Positions 1 through 10,978 of a stretch of 64,000 bases of DNA are shown here, piece by piece. Positions within the stretch are counted from its first letter, which is position 1. Each line of letters opens with the position of its first letter. Under the pieces are notes generated by a model, which saw only the letters and a program-made list of their open reading frames with translations, ran no database searches and was not told the DNA's origin. The translations under genes and the position numbers were made by a program. Source of the DNA: Kappaphycus alvarezii (Eukaryota; Rhodophyta; Florideophyceae; Gigartinales; Solieriaceae); NCBI GenBank assembly GCA_002205965.3, contig NADL03000004.1, positions 558,001 to 622,000 on the forward strand, given 5' to 3'.

Positions 1-515
1 GAAAGAATCTGTCAGGTAGTCGGAACGGGCGAAGAAAGACGAGGACCGCGAATAAAGTAGAGGAAAATCATTATATTAGCTCTGATACATCTTGTCAGAA
101 TAAAAAACCCAAACTTTCCTCTCCTTTAGTTCTTATTAGGTTTAGTTCTCTATTGTTTCCAACCGCTATTCAACATTTAACTAATCTCGTTCGCATTTTA
201 ATTTGTTGGAGCTTCTGATAGGGTAAAAATAACGCCAACGGAAAACGGAACCACCAATTACCCGAGATGAGCCTCGTTGCAAGCGACTAGAGTGCTACAG
301 TGGACGCTAACGGGCGATGGAGAGGAGCTTGCATGATAGCTGAGTGACTGCTCTAAGAGCAAACTCTAAAGGAGCAGGCTTTACTAGCTATGCTCTGTGA
401 TTGGCGTAAGAGAAACGATTCTTGGGTCCGAAGTTGAGTCCCAACTTCCTAACTATTTGGGACTGGACTTGGAAGTTTTCTGCCCACTTTCTTTCCGTCC
501 TCATGGAGGAAGTAA

Positions 516-1328
516 TTAACTTAGCTTATATAGACTTTTTCCCCAAACTAAAATATTTACAAATCTAGCAGAAGCGCCAGAAAAGGTAGGAAAATATCTT
601 GTATGGACGCAAAGAGTTTGACATAAGATACTTGAAAGAAAATAAATGAATCTACTCCTAAAATTTTCATCCTCTGGATCAGAAACTAGCAATTCCCGTA
701 AGACATCATAAGTAACCATATACTCCCCACATACCCCTGCGTGTGGCCCACAATTGTCTGCCCCTCCCTGCAAAGAATAAAGATCACATGAATCCTCCCT
801 AACAGGTTCCATGGCCGGAACCACTTGGTCCATCCAGTTCATTCCCTCCCCTCCCATATGACCCAGTTCGAGGCCTCTTCCTTCGTCTACGGGCTCCTCA
901 TCTTCTTCTCCTTCCTCCCCGGCTTCCTCTTCTTCTTCCTCCTCTCCGCACTGTTCCTTGGCCCTTTGTTCATCCCGTAGACAGGCTCTGGGGCCACCCA
1001 CTCCTCGAAGCACTCTTCTGTCTTACCATCCTCCTCCCTAGAGGCCCCCGACCGATTCCTGTGCCTCGATCTCCACCAGGTGACGAGCTAAGGGCTCCGT
1101 CAAGCGTTTCCTGGTTTGGCGACGGAGAAAGTCCTCGACTTCGGTTGGACTAGAAGGTAATAAAGGAGAGAAAGTAATGAAGCGAGGGTAACGGAGATTG
1201 CCAATGGGGCGAGAAAGAGGGAGTCGGTGCATAATAGGTGTCAAGGGGGGGTGTGAATTTTCGAACCTTTGTTGTTGTAGGGACAAAAGAAATTTTAAGT
1301 GGCGCCCGACGTGTTTAAATAGAGCCAA
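516..1328 (-). pseudogene. Degenerate acidic protein remnant
   Basis: Two adjoining minus-strand open stretches in different frames (1328 to 1038, then about 1013 to 516) look like pieces of one coding region. The first carries a charged segment ending in VEDFLRRQTRKRLTEPLARH. The second has a run of Glu/Gly/Asp at about residues 24-45 and a less biased tail. This segment is richer in GC than its flanks, which also suggests old coding DNA. I do not recognise a family. Position in a transposon-rich region makes a retroelement gag fragment possible, but no zinc knuckle or protease follows. No convincing start codon is visible. Confidence 0.25.
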
Positions 1329-1329
1329 A

Positions 1330-2900
1330 TGGTTCAGTTATAAAGGCCCGCTGAATTAAAAAGAAATTGAAAATTAGCCCTGTAGTGGGATTTAGTGAAA
1401 ACCGCGCTAAAAGGGTGATTTATGGTGAAAATCAAGAGTACAGATATTGATTAACGAAAAAGATGTATAGGGGCGAAGAAGATCAATTAAAAGGAGAAGA
1501 CTAAAAGAATTACTATCAAAGGGGAAGGCAATAGCTCATAAAAAGAGAAGCAAGAAAAAGGAAAGAGTATAAAGAAATGTAAAATTCGTGACGCAAAAGA
1601 AAAATAAAGTGAAAGTAAAAACAAAGAAAAAAGGAATGAGGAAAGAGAAAGGCAAAAGGGAATGAATTTATGCGCGTAAGGATAATACCTCCAATATCTC
1701 GCTTAACAGCTTCATTTTCGATTTAGTAACATTACCTACCAGAGCATTGGGATGATCCATACAGTTGGAACAATAGATTGATACACAACGGAGGCAACTT
1801 CCTCTGGGCTTCTTGAGAAGACACTGATTTAAACAAGCTATGGCCAAGGTTAACATCTAGTATAGCGAGTAAGGAATAGCCTGAATTAACATTGAAGTAT
1901 TCATCTTAAAGGGCTAATAACTGGATAAAGTGTCCATAGAATTATAAAGATAGACCAAAAACACTAAAGAAATTATGGAAAGCCATTTAAGATGAGTTCA
2001 TGCCATCTAACATAATGGGTAACGCTTGAGTCAAGCTAAGGGACTTCAATGAAAGATTATGGATCCATAAAAGAACAGAAATGATCTTTTAGAGAACTGA
2101 GCACGCTATGAGTGAAAAAGATGTCGCCGAATTTCGTTTGGTCAGTAGTGTTCCTAAGATGTAGAAACGACAGATATTACGGAAAAGCGCAAGCTTCACA
2201 ACTACTCGTGGTTTCCGGTAATTATTCGATTTAGCCAACAAATAATTACGCAAGAACAATAGAGCTGTCCTTTTAGCTCGCTAAAGGGATAGTAGTGTGA
2301 TATACAGAAGGATCATAATCTCAAGAAGCGAGAGACTTCACATGACCAACTCCTACAGTGCTCATCAGACAGTAAATATATCAAGAAAATTACGATTTCT
2401 AAGGAAAATGAAAGTTAGGCGTGTACGTGAGGAATGATAGGTGCTTCATATGCGTAGAGAAAGGGTGGATTTATTCCCATTATTCGTGAAGGAATCAGAT
2501 GTTAGGAACATAAGAGTCCCAGCCGCTCAAAAATACTTCTGTCTTTGAACTTTAAGCTCTCAGCCATCGTTCTGAACCAGTGCAAGCTTTAAGTTACCGT
2601 TCAAGACTGTTCAGCTCTTCAATTTACCTTTCAGAATTGTTGAAGCTTCTAATTTATGCTAGCACCGAACAAGTTAGGTCTTAATCGCGATATATTTCTG
2701 GTGAGATAATTTCATGAGTTTCATTTCTGTTGTGTCTGGACCTTGGTATCTCACTGATGTTCCTTACAGATTTACATCTATTAAATTGGATGGACACATC
2801 ATCACGCTAGCTGAAAGGTACTGTAATATTACAGCAAAGATGAGTTGAAAGGCGCGGCTAGCCGTTGTCGACCAAGTGGATCTCCTTGCCTTGAGGTAGC
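1330..2900. other. AT-rich stretch without a recognised gene
   Basis: Purine-rich and AT-rich DNA dense in stop codons. The only item of note is a 62-codon minus-strand frame at 1856-1668 with a cysteine pattern (CLRC, then YCSNC and an H) that could bind zinc but is too short to assign. Around 2530-2650 there are loosely repeated words of the type aagctttaa.ttaccgttca, which look like a degenerate short tandem repeat. Confidence 0.4.
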
Positions 2901-2909
2901 TGTCAAGTA

Positions 2910-3242
2910 GTGAAGATGCTTTACAGCACAGTGCGTACAGCACTGACTATAGCGGACATCCACAGGCCATTGTTAAGCCGACTAGACATGACTTGCAGAG
3001 ACTTGTGCCCTACAGTAGATTGCTGGGTGGCAGTGATATTGTATTGTGAGCCCAGTAGTGCGATAGCTACTGTTTACCGTACTACTGCTTTATGGATATC
3101 CGAACGGCTATTTAAAACAAGGAAGAAAACGAGGAAAGAGTTGATTGTGACAAGATGTGAGTACATCATTCGGAGATCTGTCGTGCGGTGGTACATTATT
3201 TACACGCTTGCAGTATCAATTGCTATCATACTGGTATATTAG
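2910..3242 (+). CDS. Small hypothetical frame with a C-terminal hydrophobic helix
   Basis: A 110-codon ATG frame. Its last 17 residues (from WYIIYTLAVS) form a hydrophobic stretch after a basic segment rich in Lys and Arg, as a tail-anchored protein would have. No family is recognised, the codon use is not distinctive, and the surroundings are decayed DNA, so this may be a chance frame. Confidence 0.15.
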   Translation: MKMLYSTVRTALTIADIHRPLLSRLDMTCRDLCPTVDCWVAVILYCEPSSAIATVYRTTALWISERLFKTRKKTRKELIVTRCEYIIRRSVVRWYIIYTLAVSIAIILVY

Positions 3243-3394
3243 GTACACATCTACATCAGATTTTAAAATGATTGATGGATGTACTCCAACAACTTCTGTA
3301 TTACGTCGAGATACCTCTAAGGCGAAGAAGATGTTTTAAGCTGCCAAGATTTGGGCTTCCTGTGCAGATGAATTTACCCTAAGAGAACAAGGCG

Positions 3395-4506
3395 TTGAAT
3401 TTTTCTAAGGGACACATTCGGAGGTTCTATAAGGCGATGACAGACAATAGCGGGAACGATGGAGATCCATTTACCGGTGGGAATGGCGGGGGAAAAATAT
3501 CAGAAATTTTTGAGGGTCACATGGGTCAATCTCATGCCAGGGAGAATGGACTATGGCGCATTGTTTACCAAGCTGAGAGCTTATAAGTTTGTAGGAGAAG
3601 GGAAATGTTTTGAACGGGGGCTACATGTACCCTCTACTCGCGTGGATTACGTTGAATCCCTGGCAGCATTAATTTTAGAGCTAAAGATCAAGGACTAACG
3701 AAACTCTGATGGCTGAGTGTACATAAATGATGCAAATGTATCGACATAGGTTTGATTGTTGGAGTTATAGATAAAGAGAGATTGAGAGAGGAGTGTAGAT
3801 GAGATGGGAAGAAGATTTCAAGTTGTAGAAATGTATATAGAGGCAGTAGTTGAGGTCCTTGTCTATGAGGGACCTGTACTCGTTAAATCACGAACAGGGT
3901 GTGGAGACTGCTGGGAAGATGGAGTTCTTGACCGAGCAGAGGCATGATACCCAATTACTAGAGTCCTATCGCACACGAACGGAGGCTTTGAAGACGAATC
4001 TTGAGGTCGAAAAGACCAACATGGTGGCCAAGGCGCCACTAGAGACGGCTAGAAGCCATGAAATTTGATGGCCTGGCGTAGGCTGCAGATGGTGAGTGAT
4101 GTCAAGATCGAGAAGTGGGGGGGAGGAGGTCGCAAATAGAGCCGAGGGACAAGCTTTGCGGCGGAGTACGGCGCGTACGAACGAAGGATGGGGCTAGATA
4201 TTTTGTGGTCAGAGGTTGATGGCGAGGTCATTTTAGTTAGAATTACGATATATGAGAGACATGCCCTTCATCTATGATTTTGAACAGGGGGATATCCTTT
4301 AAATGGAGGAAGCAAAATATGCAAGCATAGATCTAGGGAAGTATGTAGTCCAAGGGGTGTCTGATAAGGTGAGCGAAAATTACGCGAGGAGGGCAGTGCA
4401 AGTGGGGAAGATGGTGTCGCCTCTCTTCACGGTAGGGCAGAGAGAAGAAGAGAAGAAGAAGAAGGTTAGGTGTGTGGTGACTGTCAGCAGGAAGAGCAAG
4501 AACTGA
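3395..4506 (+). pseudogene. Broken coding remnant with coiled-coil character
   Basis: Successive plus-strand open pieces in changing frames (3395-3586, 3459-3698, 3850-4068, 4303-4506) are separated by stops. The piece at 3850 is rich in Glu, Lys, Leu and Thr with heptad-like spacing (TEALKTNLEVEKTNM) and would form a coiled coil. The last piece is charged and ends in a Glu/Lys run. Higher GC than the flanks and repeated opening on the same strand suggest one old coding region, perhaps the gag side of a retroelement. No zinc knuckle, protease or polymerase motif follows, so the family is unknown. Confidence 0.25.
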
Positions 4507-5600
4507 AGAAGGGTGAGTGTAAGGATGGAAACTATGTATGTATTAGCGATGGAGATTGGGAGAGGGAAAATGATGATGGTTTGGGAAAGAAAAGGTGGAT
4601 ACAGGCACTGGCATCAATATTTGGATGTGCAGGACTAATTTTTATTTCATTAACATGGATATTTATACCTTTTCATCGCTCAAACTTTTGAGTTGGAAAG
4701 GTTTGACCTGTGTTTCTTAAAGCTTCTGCGAACATTTTCGCAGTATGTACAGGAGCGAGTACAGTGCGGAGTGCTCGCGTAAATCGAAAAATTTCTTCTC
4801 TTGCTGCCCCCAACCGGCAGGGCAGCAACTGAGAAGGACCGAATGCAGGTCAGCGTTGCCGAAGGACCGCATTCAGGCAACGTGCAGATTGGAGGGACTG
4901 TTTTGATGGCTCGGTATCGTCCGCCATCCAGAAAAGGAGAATTAAAAAGGGCCAAGACGGCAAGGACATCTGGGGGCTCGGGTCGATACCGAGTTCAAGA
5001 GGGTATACGTGGAGGATAAAAGGGTAGGAAGGGTTCGAAGGATAGCACGAAAGCCACCAGCTTTGGCGCGAAAAAACAGCAAACTGGTTCCATAAGTTGG
5101 TTCGTCGTTTTTGTGGGGTCCTCATGTCTTTTACCATCACCCTTCCTATGGGTCGCTTCTATATCCGCTCTTTTCACTCTGATATGACCCTATTGGAGCT
5201 TCCGCTTGAAGAGAGCGAGGAGAGATGGAATAGTCCACAGTGAGGCGAGAGCAGATCTCTGGGCTCCTAATGGCAAAGGAATTAATGATCTGTCGTAAGA
5301 TCCGTACGCAGTGTTTTCAAAGGGGGAATGGTACATTAGCAAGGCGGGTGCCCTGCCTCAAGAGGCAGGTCAGGAAGGTGGGAGAATGCGGGAATGTGGC
5401 CAGGTCACACGTAACTTAGCATATTGGTGTTTGCTAACGCGGGAAGAGGGAGGAGATCTGGTTTACCTGCTGCCACACATCAAGATGCACAGCGAGTTAA
5501 CAGATATTGAAAGTGAAGGATACTGATTTCTCATGAACTTTAATGGGGAGCAGCGAGCTAGTCGTTACCAGCTCTGCGTTCCACTTTTATTGCTTTTTGA
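4507..5600. other. Mixed-composition stretch with no recognised gene
   Basis: Short frames on both strands and no family motif. An imperfect internal repeat lies at about 4838-4885, where two near copies of a gaccg(a/c)atgcaggtcagcg-like word occur. The plus-strand frame 5311-5526 has an ordinary amino-acid mix but no match I can name. Confidence 0.3.
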
Positions 5601-5620
5601 GATCTACGGAAAGTGTACGT

Positions 5621-5720
5621 GGTCACTGTCGGTCAGACTGAATTCGAACTCATGCATTTTACAAACTTACGTTAGGGCAACCGATAGTGCACTGTTAAAA
5701 TAACAGTTGGGCTACGTACA
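5621..5720 (-). repeat. tRNA-like stretch, possible SINE head or tRNA pseudogene
   Basis: Read on the minus strand, TAGCCCAACTG resembles a Pol III A box and, about 60 bases on, GAGTTCGAATTC closely resembles a B box (T-loop core TTCGAAT). A six-base hairpin CTGTTA/TAACAG sits where the D arm would end. The acceptor and anticodon stems do not pair cleanly by eye, so it is not a functional tRNA call. Confidence 0.3.
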
Positions 5721-5865
5721 GAGAATTAATCATTAAAGATAAAGCATAACATTAATTTGATACACCCTATACATGCTTAGTTCCGAGTCGGGAGCTTAAC
5801 ACGTATGACACATGTTAAGCCCGAAAAGGATGATTGATCTCCCAAAGTAGCTCCCGAATAACAAA

Positions 5866-5930
5866 CGTGGGGTATAGTGGTACACTTGCTTTCGGCTCAA
5901 ATCGGAGGTTGTCGGGTTTATGGAGGGCCA
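5866..5930 (+). repeat. Second tRNA-like stretch
   Basis: The plus strand reads GTATAGTGGTACACTTGC, resembling the D-arm region and A box of a tRNA. It continues with a CGGCTCAAATCGG segment and a degraded T-arm-like GTCGGGTTTAT. The B box is poor. It lies about 150 bases from the other tRNA-like stretch and in the opposite orientation, so a tRNA-derived repeat is more likely than an active gene. Confidence 0.25.
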
Positions 5931-8900
5931 TTGTTTCTGGGTAATTACGGAAAGATTAGAACAGATTAAATCGCGGATGTTACGCGCTATTAGTCTTCTT
6001 CTTTAGAAAGTGGTCTCCGCATATGTGTTCGATACCCGTGGCCGCTCTTTGTTGGTGCCCAGGGATACCTAGGCCGTGTTTTGCGTACTGAAAGCGTCAA
6101 AAGTATTGGATCTTGAGCCCCTGTTCTTTGAATACAAAAATTCGCACGAAAATACTGGACATAGCCGAAATGAGTTCTTTCTTAGGGATGCATAAAAAAT
6201 CAGGACTTCGTATTGTAGCAGCAATTCACATGGGATAAAACTTGCTCGTTTGTCTTCAAATTGTAGACATGATATCGAAAACTTTCATGATATCCTTAAA
6301 GAAATTTTACAGCCAATTTATATAATTTTAATTCCACAAAGAATGTCTTAGCCCTTACCAATCGCAAGTAGTACGCTTTATTTCCTATTTCACCCTAAAT
6401 AATCCATGAATCCATATGATTTACTCCGCTTGGCTCTAGAGATAGGAAAAACTTCACCTAAAAAACAACCATCCTCCAGATTACCCTATTTTACTGCACC
6501 CATGAATGTCTCATCGAAAAATGTGCTAATTGTGAAGTGTCTGGGGTTTGCTTTTGACGAAAATTTAATTTATGGGGCTCTTTATCTATTTTTTGAGATA
6601 AAACATTTTAAGAGTTCCTATGTATACCCATATGATAAATTTTGCAGCTTATTTCATCGCAAAAGCAATGAAAATATCCTTTTACCCCCAAATATTTCTT
6701 GCTGGGAACAATTGACATCATGTCCCTAGGCTGAAAGAAATAAAAGTCAAGCTACAGGTATTGATTGAAAACATGTGGAATGCAGCGACTTTTCTCCGTT
6801 AGAAAGACCATTTATGGTCACCAGATCCTTTATTAGCAGACCTTTTGCTCTCCAATACTTTGCAGATCGTCATTTATTTGCTCCATGGAGAAAAGTACCT
6901 GGATCTATCGGGATTGAGAAAGAGGAAAATATTTGTAAAGAAATCAGCCTGCTCTATCATTTTTTTCGTAAGTTTCTATTCAAAAATATTTCATCAAACT
7001 AAAAACTTTGGCGATTTACGTACAATTTTGTAGTTTCTCAATAAAATTAGAGAAAAATTTTAGTGAAAACTGTGTGATCTTATGAGTGTTTCCAGTATGT
7101 GCCACCCCAATAGTGCCATTTACGCAGAATTATGCTCCATGCATGTTGCGAGAGCCTAAAGCTGCTCAGGAAAGATCCATGTCAAGTAATACATTGTTCA
7201 GGAATCATTTTATATTCCTGCAGCTGGTCTCTCCATACTACCTGAAAGAATTTTGCCAGTGACACATTCTTACTCAGTTGCGCTTAATTTTTTCTTCTCA
7301 AATTGCTAGCCGGAATCATGAAGGGTAACCGTATTGAAGCTTTCTCCAGATGGATCTATTCTATATTGGAATGGAAAGCACAGATTGAAAGTCGGTGGAC
7401 CTCAGCTCTAACATAGATCTCGATTTGATGTGCACAGATTAATGCAAAAATATTTTCTAAACGTAGCAGTTGAGAAACAGAACTCTTTGCAACCGAGCTT
7501 TGGGGATGAATAAATCACTATATCTGTAAAGAATGATGTAAAAATTGCACACTCGTCCGATTTTAGTAAATATGCTCCGTGCTACACTAAATATAAATTT
7601 ACAGAATAGTGCCGAGTGAACTACTCTACTCGGACCTTATATATCCATTAAAAAGCCCTATAGTTGAGCTAATCTTCACCCCATCTTGGTTCACAGAGTA
7701 ACTCCACCACACTTTTCAAAGGTTCTTGCAATGAATTTATAAAATACAAAGCAATATTTTAGAATTTCATGTAAATTAAATACGCTTTCCATATTATAGG
7801 TAATGAAGCTGTCTGCTGCATATGTATGCTACATGATTATCAGCGCTCCTAACTGATAATGTAATCCAGTGATGGTATTCACCTATCTCTCGGTTGTCAA
7901 CAAAGACTCGCCCGGCCGGGTGCACTTCACTTCATTGTGCATTTATTTCGAACCCTTGTTTTCTTTTTTTTCCTTTTTCGAGCACCGTTTTTGGTTCCCA
8001 TTACGTGTTAAGTCGACGATCTCCTTTTCTTTAGAGATTTTTGGCTTTAAATTTTACCAAGCCGGATAGGTAATAGCCACATTTAAACGTTCGTATCACT
8101 TCGAAATACCATTTCTCACTCTAGAGTCATTTCAGTGAAATACTTATCTTGTTCCTCTTTCTATTTCTATTCAATTATGTCCTACCGCTTAAGATATACA
8201 GCGTATATATTCATGTTGAGCCTACATTTAGAGTGTGTACGGATCATTCACTGCAACGTTAAGAAGCCTGCTACGCCAATTATTCATTGAAAGAAACAAT
8301 CAACTTCCGTAAAAGGTGTTCTGATTCCATTTCGCCAATTTTTGCCACAGATATCGCCTATAATCGAGACTGAGTCACGCGAAACCAAGTTTCCACATCT
8401 TTCCACCTCTTTTTCGCTACGAGTTCCATCTTTTGAATCAAGTAGTACCAATTTAATAAACTTTCTGCAGAAAAGCTATGTATTTCCTTTTTTATCCCTT
8501 TTGACGTGACATGAATAGCTTAAATACAAAAAATTCGATTTAGATCCAAAAGTACAAATATATGAAGATTTAAATTCGTATTACTATTGAAGCTACGCAT
8601 CGGAGGGGACTTTTTACCGAGAAAATAGTTTAGGCCACAATATAAATCTTGATAGGCCTCTACGAAGATTGCAATGAAAAATATACATCGCTGAAAATTG
8701 TAGAGTTTCTTCCGTCATCAGAATGTATCGCCGAATTTCTCCGTAATTAACTTCCTCAGCAGCACGTAATGTCCAAAAAGCATTTAAAAAATTTTCGCAC
8801 TCCGTGTTCTTATCAAATTATCTGAGTTACAATCTTTCGAGAAGGTAACGAAAGACTACCTTAATACCCTGAACTGGACGAACACCGAGAAGAATTAAAC

Positions 8901-9354
8901 GCAAGTCTCTTTATTTGCCCTGGTTGTCGGCTCTGTTGGTTCAATGAAATATTCACCCTGTCAATTGTCCAAGAATACAAGGATGTGAACAGTGTCCCAC
9001 CAGCACAAATGATTACAGGTCGCACTGAGACTAACCTCGGATAGTCAAGTGGAAGTACGGTGCATTCTATAGCATTTGTTACATATCCTTTGCCGATTTC
9101 ATACCCCATCGAAGACTCTCCTCTGCCATTCCAGCAATTATATGAACAATACTTGCTCTCAATGAGGTAACACCATTATTAATTTTTCTCCTAATTCTGC
9201 GAAAATGTTTAAATCTATAGGTATCTGAAGCATCTTTTGCAAGAAGTGGAATATATGTGCGAAAGCCTCCCACTGTCAAAACATAAGCAATGATATAAAG
9301 TTCTTAGGGGTCATGACTAAACTTCTACTGTAAATATTGACTTTTAAGGTGTAA
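5931..9354. other. AT-rich gene-poor DNA
   Basis: More than 3 kb with only short frames (for example 6406-6729 plus and 8861-9279 minus), none with a recognised motif. A small inverted word, ccgagtgaactactctactcgg, lies near 7610. I see no gene here. Confidence 0.4.
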
Positions 9355-9400
9355 AGAGTATCTCCACCGGGTGGATGTCAAATTATCAAATCACCTAAAT
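9355..9400 (+). repeat. Left terminal inverted repeat
   Basis: Starts agagtatctccaccgg and pairs with the complement of 10935-10978. The outer 16 bases match perfectly, with looser matching inward. Confidence 0.5.
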
Positions 9401-9559
9401 TTTTCACAACATGGCGCGTTATTAATGGTCCGACTGGACTATACAGCTTTTTAAAATTTAGTGATTTGATGGTAAAAATGGCTTCCCCCACCGGTCTCGG
9501 TGCAGAGGTAAATAGGGAAGAAGAGACGGCGAACGACATGGACTTCTTCCAGCAAGCAG

Positions 9560-10676
9560 ATGGAAACAAGCTGTCCCATCCCAGACGCCCTCCGCAATGG
9601 ACTCGTTGGATCCGAAATGAGAAATTATGGTAGCCCGATGGAATACCTGTGGCCTCAAAACCTCCTTACTATCAATCCGCACTCTCCTCCCCACCACCAA
9701 CCCAGACATCCTAATCGCCACAGAGACCCGTACCGACCCAGCCCCACTATTGTGCTGAGCTTGGACTCAGGAAACCGTCTCACAGATCCCCCCACGCAGC
9801 ACCACCATAAAGACCCCCCCTTCGCGGTGGCGTTGCAATCGCAGTAAGACCTGGGCTCCGTGCTATCACTCACTATGTATTCAATGCCTACCATCCACCT
9901 ACCAATTCAATCCTACAAATCCTCACTCCCAAACTGACCCATACACCCATGTATCTGAAGCCTAAGTCAGCCCGAAATTACCAGCCCATTCGTTCGGGTC
10001 ATTACTCAACGACTTCCTCCGCCGTTCCCCACTGCTTGCAATCCCAGCAGGAGATTTGAAGGCTCGATCTCCCTCTGGGACATAATAGCCAACCCAAGGG
10101 GATGTTCGCTTGTGAGAGTAGTCCATGACACACGATTTAAGATATTCGCATCTACTCAACCCTCATTTCACACAAGAAGGGCAGCAGGCTCAAGAAACCC
10201 GGATATCTTCATTCCCTCCGACCACATACAATGCAACACCCACACAGAGAGCTGGACCAGCTGCTCAGAACACCACCCTGTAATAGCGACGTCCACCTGC
10301 ACCCTCCTGACCAACAATAAGATGAACCCCAGGAGGATAACGAAATCAATGCTCACCACCCCGGCGGTTTTGCAGGAGGCAGCGGAAACCTACAAACGCT
10401 CACTGCCATCACTCATAGACGCGCTCTCCAACTGCACTGTAATTCGCGCTCTTGTCATTTACGACCGTGTCACATGCGCCATCACCGAACCATAGCAAGT
10501 TATTGCAAACCGCCGGCTCCGTTGATTCAAAAAGTTTTGGACCCAATCATTGGATGTGCTTGCGGCTAAACGTAACAAGGCATATAAGAAAGCAAAACTT
10601 AATGGAAGATATGCGGATTACCCCGAGTTCAAACGAATTCAGGCCGTCGTCCGACAACAAGTCCGAAGAGAGAAAT
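9560..10676 (+). pseudogene. LINE-type (non-LTR) APE endonuclease fragment, broken
   Basis: Motifs of the apurinic-like endonuclease of R1/Jockey-type LINEs appear in order but in changing frames. These are GGVAIAVRPGL near 9827, AGDLKARSPSG (the family's GDFNA box) near 10045, and then the C-terminal half with GSRNPDIFI near 10190 and the EHHPVI box near 10272, equivalent to the family's SDH-P-I. Downstream (about 10568-10676) is an Arg/Lys-rich segment, AAKRNKAYKKAK and VVRQQVRRE, typical of the linker between endonuclease and reverse transcriptase. Several frameshifts and stops show it is dead. The polymerase domain is not found, so the copy is truncated at its 3' side. Confidence 0.6.
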
Positions 10677-10934
10677 GATGGTTCTAAAAGCGAACCTTGC
10701 TCGACCACATAGACATGCCCAAAGAACACTTTACCAAGGCATTAGCAACTATCGACTGGAAACCGCCAGGAGGAAAGTGTCTATTGCCACGACCACACAT
10801 ATTAATGTGGGTGCTAAACTGCGAAATCCAGGAGGCAAATGTTTTGGGTTTGCCTCCTCAATTTTACCCTTTGACACCGTTGCTAATTTGCTCCCGCGTT
10901 GGAGTGCGGAGCAAAAAGACACCAAATCATTAAA

Positions 10935-10978
10935 TTTTACCAATTTGAGAATTTCCCACCGACCGGTGGAGATACTCT
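10935..10978 (-). repeat. Right terminal inverted repeat
   Basis: Inverted partner of 9355-9400, ending ggtggagatactct just before TAA-containing flank. Confidence 0.5.

Larger units (their letters stand above)
9355..10978. mobile_element. Element of about 1.6 kb bounded by terminal inverted repeats
   Basis: The left end reads agagtatctccaccgg and the right end is its complement, ccggtggagatactct. Similarity continues inward for about 40 bases (a shared caaattNtcaaat-type segment). TAA trinucleotides occur at 9352-9354 and 10978-10980, consistent with the 3-bp TWA target duplication of PIF/Harbinger elements, though an extra A blurs the left edge. No transposase is visible between the ends. 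The interior is instead a broken LINE endonuclease region, so this looks like a non-autonomous element carrying captured DNA, or a LINE inserted between two such ends. Confidence 0.45.
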
